A model generated the notes under the pieces. It saw only the letters and a list, made by a program, of their open reading frames with translations. It did not search any database and was not told where the DNA came from. A program made the translations under genes and the position numbers. A DNA stretch of 34,112 nucleotides from SCUN01 sp964343975 (lineage in GTDB: Bacteria > Acidobacteriota > Vicinamibacteria > Vicinamibacterales > SCN-69-37), in NCBI GenBank assembly GCA_964343975.1, contig CAYFLU010000012.1, positions 1-34,112 of the forward strand, written 5' to 3'. Below are positions 16,194 through 21,983 of this stretch, piece after piece. The first letter of the stretch is position 1; each line of letters starts with the position of its first letter.

Positions 16194-17287
16194 CACTTCT
16201 CCGAGTCCTTCAACAACTGCTTCAGGTAGTCCATCCACACGGCGGCGAGCGTGTGCGTGCCGTGCCCGTTCGTCTTCTCGCTCTCGGGAATCACCACGGC
16301 CTTGCCGCGCTTCACGCGGGTGATCTCCTTCTCAAGCACCGGAATGTCGGGCGGATTGACGAGGTCATCGGCAGTGTTCACCGCGAGGAGCGGCGCCACG
16401 ATCTTCTCGAGGCCCGGCGCCGGGTCGTAGTCGCGCGAGGCTTCGTACTGGTAGAGGATGTCGTTGACGTCGGCGTTGCGCATCGAGGCGGCGAGCGCCT
16501 GCTCCATCACGCGATCCGCGTCGGCGAGCGTCGGCGCGGCCTGCCACTTCTTCACGGGATTGCCACCGACGAGCCAGATCATCTGCTCCACCGTGCGCAG
16601 GCTGTTCGGCTGCGTCTTGTATTCGCCGCCGAGCCACGTCGGGTCGTTGCGAATGGCATCGATGATCAGACGCCGCCACACGCGGTTGCGCCCCGAGATC
16701 TGTCCGGGCACGCTCGCAAGCGGCATGAGCGCATCCATGAACTCCGGGTGCTGTTCGCCCCAGAGCCACGTCTGCATGCCGCCCATCGACGTCCCCATGA
16801 CGAGCCGCGCGTGATTCACGCCGAGGCCGTCCACGAGCAACCGATGCTGCAGATCGACCATGTCGAGATAGCCGTAGTGCGGAAACTTCGCGTGAAGGCC
16901 GTCGCTCGGCTTGCTCGAGCCGCCGTGGCCCACGCCGTCGGGTAGGACGATGAAGTACTTCGCGCTGTCGAGCAGCTGGCCCGGTCCGAAGAGCTCTCCC
17001 GAGAAACTGCGCGTGATGAACTGTGCGCCCGTGCCGCCCGTGCCGTGCATCACGAGCACGGCATTGGTCACCTTGCCGCTCGCGTCTTTCTTGATAGTGC
17101 CGAGCGTTCGGTAGTGCAGCTTCACTTCCGGCAGGGACTCACCGGACTTGAAGGTGTAGTTCTTGACGACGAATGTGCCCTCGTTGACGGCGAGCGGTGC
17201 GGCCGTCTGTGGGGCCTGAGCCGCATGCGCGGCGGAGAGAGAGAGGACGACGGCAACAGCCGCGATGAGTGCTTTCGGGTAGGCCAT
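16193..17287 (-). CDS. Alpha/beta hydrolase related to homoserine O-acetyltransferase (MetX-like), exported
   Basis: 364 residues from the ATG at 17287, supported by an AGGAG on the complement at 17297-17302. Residues 1-22 form a signal peptide (KALIAAVAVVLSLSAAHA), which true MetX proteins lack. The MetX-like fold shows HYRTLGTI, then NAVLVMHGTGGTGAQF, the nucleophile elbow GTSMGGMQ with S167, the acid in DDLVNPPD and the histidine in GHGTHTLA. The full catalytic triad is therefore present. Because it is exported and sits beside an M20 peptidase, biosynthesis of methionine is unlikely; it more probably hydrolyses esters or acyl groups in the periplasm. Its stop overlaps the peptidase start, so the two form a translational unit. 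Confidence 0.85.
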   Translation of the reverse strand: MAYPKALIAAVAVVLSLSAAHAAQAPQTAAPLAVNEGTFVVKNYTFKSGESLPEVKLHYRTLGTIKKDASGKVTNAVLVMHGTGGTGAQFITRSFSGELFGPGQLLDSAKYFIVLPDGVGHGGSSKPSDGLHAKFPHYGYLDMVDLQHRLLVDGLGVNHARLVMGTSMGGMQTWLWGEQHPEFMDALMPLASVPGQISGRNRVWRRLIIDAIRNDPTWLGGEYKTQPNSLRTVEQMIWLVGGNPVKKWQAAPTLADADRVMEQALAASMRNADVNDILYQYEASRDYDPAPGLEKIVAPLLAVNTADDLVNPPDIPVLEKEITRVKRGKAVVIPESEKTNGHGTHTLAAVWMDYLKQLLKDSEK

Positions 17288-17347
17288 GGCAACCACGCTC
17301 CTGGGTGGGCGACGTGCCATGCATTGTAAAGGGGGAGTGACGAATCC

Positions 17348-17392
17348 GGCGCGCGCGAAGAGCGCGGCAATGCGCGTTCTCCGGCGCGCGCC
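17348..17392 (-). terminator. Strong GC hairpin between the SWIB and MetX-like genes
   Basis: Outer stem GGCGCGCGC (17348-17356) with GCGCGCGCC (17384-17392), plus an inner stem near 17361-17366 with 17372-17377. It lies in the 128-bp gap between the SWIB stop and the hydrolase start, where it could end the SWIB transcript. No T-run follows on the minus strand, so this is a factor-dependent or attenuator-like possibility. Confidence 0.4.
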
Positions 17393-17415
17393 TGGGTTCG
17401 TCCGTCCTGCGGGTG

Positions 17416-17706
17416 TTACTTGAGGTGCTTGCCGACGAGCTTGGTCATTTCGAACATGTTGACCACGCCCTTGCCGGCGAACACAGCCTTCAGCTTGTCG
17501 TCGGCCTTGATGTTGCGCTTGTTCTTCGGATCCTGCAGGCCATTCTTCTTGATGTACGCCCACAGCTTCTTCGTGACTTCCGTGCGCGGCATCGGGTTCG
17601 CACCGATCACGGCCGCGAGCGCGGCGCTCGGCGTCATCGGCTTCATGAACGCAGCGTTGGCTTTCTTCGCGGGCTTCTTCGCAGCTTTTGCAGCTTTCTT
17701 CGCCAT
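17416..17706 (-). CDS. SWIB/MDM2 domain protein with Lys/Ala-rich N-terminal tail
   Basis: 96 residues with a good AGGAG before the ATG. Residues 1-17 (AKKAAKAAKKPAKKA) are a lysine/alanine tail like those of histone H1 and other bacterial nucleoid proteins. Residues 20-95 are a SWIB domain: MKPMTPSAALAAVIG, then MPRTEVTKKLWAYIKKNGL, QDPKNKRNIKADDKLKAVF and the end FEMTKLVGKHL. SWIB domains in chromatin remodellers mediate protein contacts; in bacteria such as Chlamydia they occur as short proteins or on topoisomerase. The combination suggests a DNA-associated protein, cytoplasmic. The gene is single, with its own likely promoter (TAAGAT-like sequence about 40 bp upstream). Confidence 0.9.
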   Translation of the reverse strand: MAKKAAKAAKKPAKKANAAFMKPMTPSAALAAVIGANPMPRTEVTKKLWAYIKKNGLQDPKNKRNIKADDKLKAVFAGKGVVNMFEMTKLVGKHLK

Positions 17707-17758
17707 TACAAACTCTCCTGTGAAAGAACGAACGACGGCCTATCTTAGTACCTTTTCT

Positions 17759-17800
17759 CAGGCTTTCCCCTATGAAAATCGCGGGAAAGGCCTGATTTTT
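17759..17800 (+). terminator. Hairpin followed by T5 on the plus strand
   Basis: CAGGC-TTTCCC pairs with GGGAAA-GGCCTG around a 13-base loop and is followed by ATTTTT on the plus strand. This is a good intrinsic terminator for plus-strand transcription, yet the genes on both sides are on the minus strand. It may stop antisense transcription into the membrane protein gene. On the minus strand the hairpin still lies between two genes, with A-rich sequence after it, so it is weak there. Confidence 0.45.
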
Positions 17801-17804
17801 CTGG

Positions 17805-18365
17805 CTAGCGCGGCCACAGCCACCCGAACGTCCCGCCGATCAGGCACCCGAAAATGAGCCCGTCCACCATGGAGATGAGGGTCGTTTTCCAGCGGCGCCC
17901 GTACCAAATCGAGTGCTGCGGCAGCGCCATGGCAAAGCACGCGAACCCGGCCGTACCCGCCATGCGGAAAATCTGCGGGTACGTGGCGCCTTTCCCATAG
18001 GCAATGCCCGTGATGTAGGCCGCCACGAAGGCCACGACGATGCAGTAACCGAACCACACGCCGAGGGTGGCCCCCATGAAATTCGCCCCGGGCGCGCGCA
18101 CCGTGAAGAACACGGCCGGCCCCTTGTCCATGAGGGCTTTGAACTCGGGTGAGCCCAGATCCTTCATCGAGTTGGGCTTGGGGATCGCGTAGTCGCCCGG
18201 CGCGAGCTGGAACGGCCGGAACGCGTCCATGAGCGCTTCCTGCTTGGGCACACCCGCGACGTCTCCGGCGTGGTACCCGAGCACCATGTGAATGATCGAA
18301 CTGGCGACAAAGACGAGCACAGCCGACAACAGGATCGGCATCCAGAGCGAAAAGGCAGAGACCAT
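17805..18365 (-). CDS. Conserved integral membrane protein of unknown function
   Basis: 186 residues. Four hydrophobic segments: LWMPILLSAVLVFVASSIIH (7-26), ATLGVWFGYCIVVAFVAAYI (about 99-120), IFRMAGTAGFACFAMAL (about 131-148) and SMVDGLIFGCLIGGTFGWLW (about 165-185). The loop between the first two holds FQLAPGDYAIPKP and VRAPGANFMG. I recall similar unnamed membrane proteins in Acidobacteriota but no function. A GAGGGGG lies shortly before the ATG, and three TCGGTAT repeats occupy the leader. Confidence 0.75.
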   Translation of the reverse strand: MVSAFSLWMPILLSAVLVFVASSIIHMVLGYHAGDVAGVPKQEALMDAFRPFQLAPGDYAIPKPNSMKDLGSPEFKALMDKGPAVFFTVRAPGANFMGATLGVWFGYCIVVAFVAAYITGIAYGKGATYPQIFRMAGTAGFACFAMALPQHSIWYGRRWKTTLISMVDGLIFGCLIGGTFGWLWPR

Positions 18366-18394
18366 CGGTATCCCCCTCGGTATGAACTCGGTAT
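18365..18394 (-). promoter_or_regulatory. Three direct repeats TCGGTAT upstream of the membrane protein gene
   Basis: TCGGTAT occurs at 18365-18371, 18377-18383 and 18388-18394, 12 and 11 bases apart, so on the same face of the helix. The first copy touches the start codon. This could be an operator or a translational control element. It occupies part of the 66-bp gap between two genes. Confidence 0.3.
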
Positions 18395-18431
18395 GGAACT
18401 GTCCGCGAAGGGGGGATTCTACCCCGCTGAC

Positions 18432-19427
18432 CTACACGTCGCGGCGACGGAATGCCCGGATCTGGCCAATGGTCTTGCGCATCAGGATCTCGTCGCTGCC
18501 GGCAATCACGTAGTCGCGCCACAGGCCGATGCGCTCGTACCCGAGCCTGGCGTAGAACGCCTGTGCGCGGGCGTTGAACGACGACACGCAGAGGAACACA
18601 TTGGGACTGCGGCGGTAGACGAGCGACTCGACCGCGCTGAGGATCGCGGCGCCGAGGCCCGAGCCGCGGCGATCAGCCCGCACCGCAATGGTCTGGATGT
18701 ACCCGGCCATCGGCCCACGCATGTCGAGAATGATGAACGCCGCGACGCCGGCCGCATCGCGAACGAGGTGCACTTCCTTCTGCACATCGCCCACCACCGG
18801 CACGAGCGCCTCGAACGTCCGCTGCAGTGTGATCCACGGCTCCGACGTCGCCATGATCCGCGCGCACGCCTCGACATCATCCCGGTTCGTCAGCCGCTCG
18901 AGCGCCAGCACGGGCGGGCGCAGATACTTGTGCGCGAACGCCAAGTCGTCGAGATTGGGAAACCGCGCAGGCACGAACACCGCGTTGAGCTCGTAGCCAC
19001 CCTTCGCGAGCACGCGATGCGTGGCCGTATGGCCCGGATGCGCATACGCGTAGAGATGCGTGATGCCGTGCTGATCGGCGAGCGTCGTCATCGCCGCAAG
19101 CGCCTCGGTGGCGATGCCGCGCCCCCAGGCCTCACGCGCCAGCACGTACCCGACCATCGCCGAGCCCGGCCCATCCACCATGAGGCCGGTGCTGCCGCAG
19201 AGCTGACTCGTGGCGATGTCTTCAATGAGGAGCGGCCCGAGGCCGACGCGCGCCCACTCGGCGTCACTGAAGGCGACAAAACCGCGCGTGTCGTCCGCTG
19301 ATTGATGCGTCGGCCAGCCGAGATACCGCGTGACCTCCGGATCGCCGGCCCAGCGCGCGAAGATCGCCGGCGCGTCGTCTGCGGTGGGACGACGAAAGCG
19401 CAGGCGCGCGGACGCGAAGGGCTCCAC
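18432..19427 (-). CDS. Protein with two tandem GNAT acetyltransferase domains
   Basis: 331 residues from the GTG at 19427, 11 bases after the stop of the S9 hydrolase gene; an upstream start would overlap that gene. The first domain (residues about 1-150) is of the RimJ/RimL type: ARLRFRRPTADDAPAIFARW, then LGPLLIEDIATSQLCGSTGL and the CoA loop REAWGRGIATEALAAM. The second (about 165-325) is a classical GNAT with TIAVRADRRGSGLGAAIL as its CoA-binding loop and NARAQAFYARLGYERIG. Both CoA-binding loops are intact. The substrates are not known. Tandem GNAT pairs often have one catalytic and one structural copy; here both look competent. Cytoplasmic. Confidence 0.85.
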   Translation of the reverse strand: MEPFASARLRFRRPTADDAPAIFARWAGDPEVTRYLGWPTHQSADDTRGFVAFSDAEWARVGLGPLLIEDIATSQLCGSTGLMVDGPGSAMVGYVLAREAWGRGIATEALAAMTTLADQHGITHLYAYAHPGHTATHRVLAKGGYELNAVFVPARFPNLDDLAFAHKYLRPPVLALERLTNRDDVEACARIMATSEPWITLQRTFEALVPVVGDVQKEVHLVRDAAGVAAFIILDMRGPMAGYIQTIAVRADRRGSGLGAAILSAVESLVYRRSPNVFLCVSSFNARAQAFYARLGYERIGLWRDYVIAGSDEILMRKTIGQIRAFRRRDV

Positions 19428-19438
19428 GGTGACCGCGG

Positions 19439-20632
19439 TTACTTGGACGGCGCTCCCTGATAGGGGCGCAGATTCCAGTCGAGGAACGTCCACACGCGAT
19501 TCCACGAATCACGCTGTTCCGGCGTGTTGGTCGGCACGTAGCGGCTGAGATCGGTCGGATCCGGCTGCGCCGGTGGTGTCGCCGGCGCGCCAGCGGCGCC
19601 CGCCGCACCGGCGCCACCGCCACGACGGCCGCCCTGATTCGGCAGCGTCGCCGGGCACATGCGGTCGAACAGATGCCCGCCGAGCGGGTTCTCGTAGATC
19701 TTCGTCTCGGCCAGGAACGGCTTGCGCGCGCGGAGCGCGTCCACGAGCTGCGCGGCTTCTTCGAACACGACGTCCGCGTCGTTGCGGGTGATGTGCACGA
19801 GCAGCGGAATCTCCACGTTGTCGATCTGATAGATCGGCGAACGGCGCTTGTACTCGTCGCGGTTCTGGTGCGGCAATCCGCCGTAACGATTCGCCGGATC
19901 GATCTGCGCCTTGCGCTGCTCGACGCCGTTCCAGGCCAGACGCTGGAAGAGGTTCGTCACCGGCACGAGCGCGGCCGCCGCCTTGAATGTCTTGGTCGCG
20001 CGCTCGATCGAGAGCAGCGTGATCATCCCGCCGTGGCTCCATCCGATGATGCCCACCCGCTCGATGTCCACGATCGGCATCGTCTTCAGATACTCGACCG
20101 ACGCGATCACGTCGGTCACTTCCTCGCCGCCGTAGTCGATCGCGTCGTAGTGCTCGGCGCCGTAGCCGTAGCTGCCGCGGTATTCCGGCGCGATCACGAC
20201 GTAGCCGCGCTTCACGGCTTCCTGCACGTAGGGGATGTAGTACTCGTAGACGTGGCCGCGGATATCCGGATGCACCCACACGAGCGCCGGATGGCCTTTC
20301 GGCCCGCGCGGCGTGAGCGGCGAGAACACGAACGCGGGAATCGTCATCCCGTCTTTTGCCGTGCTCTTGTAGGTGATCTTCTCCATCTTCATCACGCCCT
20401 CACTGGCCTTGCGCCAGGCGGCGTCGGTCTGCTTCTGCCCTTCCACTTCACGCTCGCGCGCGGCCTTGATCTGCTCGGGCGTCTGCGCAAATCCGCGTCC
20501 GCCGCCCTGACCTTGTCCCTGGCCCTGCGCGGGCGGTGTGGCGGGCGGCGTCTGCACCTGCTGCGGCGTCTGCGCGAGCGACGGCACGACGATGGCGGCG
20601 GCGAGAGCAGAGGAGATCAGGAGCTTGGACAT
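19439..20632 (-). CDS. S9 (prolyl oligopeptidase-like) alpha/beta hydrolase, exported
   Basis: 397 residues. A signal peptide covers 1-20 (LLISSALAAAIVVPSLAQ), followed by a Gln/Pro/Gly-rich spacer. The catalytic domain has HPALVWVHPDIRG, YVVIAPEYRGSYGYG, the nucleophile in GIIGWSHGGM, the acid in HITRNDADVVFEEA, and the histidine in NPLGGHLFDR. A Gly/Ala-rich low-complexity insert (GGRRGGGAGAAGAAGAPATP-like) separates the histidine from the C-terminal TFLDWNLRPY. No beta-propeller precedes the hydrolase domain, so this is a short S9 protein, such as a dipeptidyl or acylaminoacyl peptidase-type enzyme. Its promoter must lie in or before the repeat-rich region that follows its start. Confidence 0.87.
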   Translation of the reverse strand: MSKLLISSALAAAIVVPSLAQTPQQVQTPPATPPAQGQGQGQGGGRGFAQTPEQIKAAREREVEGQKQTDAAWRKASEGVMKMEKITYKSTAKDGMTIPAFVFSPLTPRGPKGHPALVWVHPDIRGHVYEYYIPYVQEAVKRGYVVIAPEYRGSYGYGAEHYDAIDYGGEEVTDVIASVEYLKTMPIVDIERVGIIGWSHGGMITLLSIERATKTFKAAAALVPVTNLFQRLAWNGVEQRKAQIDPANRYGGLPHQNRDEYKRRSPIYQIDNVEIPLLVHITRNDADVVFEEAAQLVDALRARKPFLAETKIYENPLGGHLFDRMCPATLPNQGGRRGGGAGAAGAAGAPATPPAQPDPTDLSRYVPTNTPEQRDSWNRVWTFLDWNLRPYQGAPSK

Positions 20633-20659
20633 GGGAGAAGGCTATCGCAATTGCGAAAT

Positions 20660-20699
20660 CTGGGTATTGCGAAATTGCGAAATTGGAGATCGGGACATC
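20660..20699 (+). repeat. Left inverted-repeat arm of the four-helix-bundle element
   Basis: The 40 bases starting CTGGGTATTGCGAAATTGCG match the reverse complement of 21279-21318 at 33 of 40 positions, by hand alignment. Further copies of the unit TATTGCGAAA occur at 20665, 20704 and 20735, giving a repeat-rich stretch from about 20648 to 20770 that also alternates with CGGGACATCG. This accounts for most of the gap between the S9 gene and the four-helix-bundle gene. Confidence 0.8.
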
Positions 20700-20866
20700 G
20701 GGGTATTGCGAAAGTGGACATCGGGACATCGCGGTATTGCGAAAGCGGGCATTGGGGCATCGCAAAAACTGCGTATGGGGAGCGTGGCTGAGGTTTCAGA
20801 TTCTGCGTGCTTCGGCTCTCGCCCTCTGGGACCAAGTACGGCATGGCGTGTGCAGCTCAACGCGGC

Positions 20867-21220
20867 ATGCTGGCTTCCGAACTTCGTGCGCGTTGTGAAC
20901 GGTTTGCTGTGGAGATCCTGATTACCAGTGCGCCGCTGCTGGAATCACTGGCGTCGCGTGATGCGGGGTTGCGGCTTCGGCGCTCATCGACCGGCCTGGC
21001 GCAGAACTACGCGGCGGCCACCATCGCGCGCTCGCATGCCGACTTCCGGTCGAAGCTCCGCGTGGCCCTCGAAGAGGCCGACGAAGCCCAACGCTGGCTC
21101 CGCATGATCCGCGACAGCGGCCTTTCGTCAGACCCGCGCCTGGTCCCGCTGCTCAAGGAAGCCGGCGAACTCGTGGCGATCTTCTCGAAGTCATGCGCGA
21201 CCGCGGAACGAAGGAAGTAA
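20867..21220 (+). CDS. Four-helix-bundle protein of the S23 / Avd-like family
   Basis: 117 residues from the ATG at 20867 (alternative starts at 20843 and 20807 in the same frame). The sequence fits the family known from 23S rRNA intervening sequences and from the accessory protein Avd of diversity-generating retroelements: LRARCERFAVEILITSAPLL (helix 1), RLRRSSTGLAQNYAAATIAR (helix 2, with the S-T-G-x-x-x-N-Y motif), SHADFRSKLRVALEEADEAQ (helix 3, with conserved E-E-A-D-E) and LVPLLKEAGELVAIFSKSC (helix 4). Such proteins form basic pentameric bundles that bind nucleic acid. The gene lies between inverted repeats and next to vapBC. No reverse transcriptase or 23S rRNA is nearby, so it is neither a DGR nor a resident rRNA insert. 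Confidence 0.88.
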   Translation: MLASELRARCERFAVEILITSAPLLESLASRDAGLRLRRSSTGLAQNYAAATIARSHADFRSKLRVALEEADEAQRWLRMIRDSGLSSDPRLVPLLKEAGELVAIFSKSCATAERRK

Positions 21221-21278
21221 CTTTCAGCTGGGCATGGCGAAATCTGGGCAATTCAAAAGCCCAATGCCCCGATGCCCG

Positions 21279-21318
21279 GATGCCCCGATCGCCGGTTTTG
21301 CCATTTCGCAATGCCCAG
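21279..21318 (+). repeat. Right inverted-repeat arm of the four-helix-bundle element
   Basis: Ends with TTTCGCAATGCCCAG, the complement of the left arm start (33 of 40 positions). Between the gene stop (21220) and this arm lie further copies: GGCGAAATCTGGG at 21236-21248 is a near-direct repeat of 20653-20664, and GCCCCGATGCCCGGATGCCC is a short tandem. In a transcript the two arms could pair and hold the gene in a loop. Confidence 0.8.
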
Positions 21319-21330
21319 CTTTTGCAATGC

Positions 21331-21369
21331 GGTTCTGAAATGGTTCTGAAACGGTAGAATATCGGAACC
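21331..21369 (+). promoter_or_regulatory. Candidate vapBC promoter/operator with tandem repeat
   Basis: Two copies of GGTTCTGAAA (21331-21341 and 21342-21352) precede a TAGAAT at 21355-21360, a plausible -10 box. GGAACC at 21364-21369 is complementary to the GGTTC of the repeats. The start codon follows at once at 21370 with no Shine-Dalgarno, so a transcript starting near 21367 would be almost leaderless. VapB-type antitoxins commonly repress their own promoter through such repeats. Confidence 0.4.
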
Positions 21370-21603
21370 ATGCCTGTGAGCCTCTCTCTCAAAGATGTAC
21401 CCGACGATCTGGCAGAGGCACTGCGGCAGCAGGCCAAGCGCAACCACCGCTCGCTGCAGGGCGAGATGATGCACATCCTCGACACGGCTGTGCGGCCGAA
21501 GCCATTCCGCGCGATGGCGTTGTTGCGAGAAATTCAGAAACTGGGACTGAAGACCGAATCGAACAGCACCGACATCATTCGAAAGGCGCGAGGCCGCCGA
21601 TGA
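21370..21603 (+). CDS. vapB: Ribbon-helix-helix antitoxin of a VapBC pair (FitA/Arc-like)
   Basis: 77 residues. The N-terminal strand SLSLKDVPDDLAEAL, then RQQAKRNHRSLQGEMMHIL is the ribbon-helix-helix DNA-binding fold of FitA-type antitoxins; the basic RNHRSLQGEM segment is characteristic. The C-terminal half (LREIQKLGLKTESNSTDIIR) is the toxin-binding part. Its stop overlaps the toxin start by ATGA, so the two are translated together. It is expected to neutralise the toxin and repress the operon. Confidence 0.9.
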   Translation: MPVSLSLKDVPDDLAEALRQQAKRNHRSLQGEMMHILDTAVRPKPFRAMALLREIQKLGLKTESNSTDIIRKARGRR

Positions 21604-21983
21604 GACGCGTGGTGGTCGACGCATCGGCGGTCGCCGCGCTCACGTTTCAGGAGGCGGAGGGCGACAACGTCGCGCTCAGTCTCGATGGCGCAACGGTCTA
21701 CGCGCCGCATCTGCTGAAAGTCGAAGTCGCCAACGTGGCGCTCACCAAGATGCGGCGGGAGCCGCAGAAGACGGTCGAGATCATGGAAGCGCTCCATCAC
21801 GCGTTCGACCGCGACTGGGGCGTCACCTGGCACGACGTCGACGCCACGGACGTCGCCCTCGTCGCACGCACCACCGGCCTCACGGCCTACGACGCGTCTT
21901 ACCTCTGGCTCGCCGGTTACCTCGGCGCGGAGCTCGTCACGCTCGACAAGAAAATCATCGCCGCCAGCGCGCGCGAGATCTGA
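21600..21983 (+). CDS. vapC: PIN-domain ribonuclease toxin of a VapBC pair
   Basis: 127 residues. The PIN domain has its four acidic residues: D7 in VVDASAV, E42 in LLKVEVANV, D98 in TAYDASYLWLA and D116 in LVTLDKKI. VapC toxins cleave RNA, commonly initiator tRNA or rRNA, with magnesium. All catalytic residues are present, so the toxin should be active. Its stop codon directly abuts the stop codon of the convergent gene at 21984, leaving no room for a terminator. Confidence 0.92.
   Translation: MRRVVVDASAVAALTFQEAEGDNVALSLDGATVYAPHLLKVEVANVALTKMRREPQKTVEIMEALHHAFDRDWGVTWHDVDATDVALVARTTGLTAYDASYLWLAGYLGAELVTLDKKIIAASAREI

Noticed and set aside
16193..17287. Homoserine O-acetyltransferase of methionine biosynthesis (metX)
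   Set aside because: The fold and triad match, but the signal peptide predicts export, and no methionine genes are nearby.
17288..17563. Longer N-terminus for the MetX-like hydrolase
   Set aside because: It would overlap the SWIB gene and lacks a signal peptide at its start; the ATG at 17287 has an AGGAG and a clean signal peptide.
20640..20770. Possible CRISPR or tRNA-like repeats
   Set aside because: Unit spacing is irregular (39 and 31 bases), the intervening sequence is itself repetitive, and no cloverleaf is evident.
20867..21220. Diversity-generating retroelement (Avd) or resident 23S intervening sequence
   Set aside because: No reverse transcriptase, template or variable repeat, and no 23S rRNA sequence flanks the gene.
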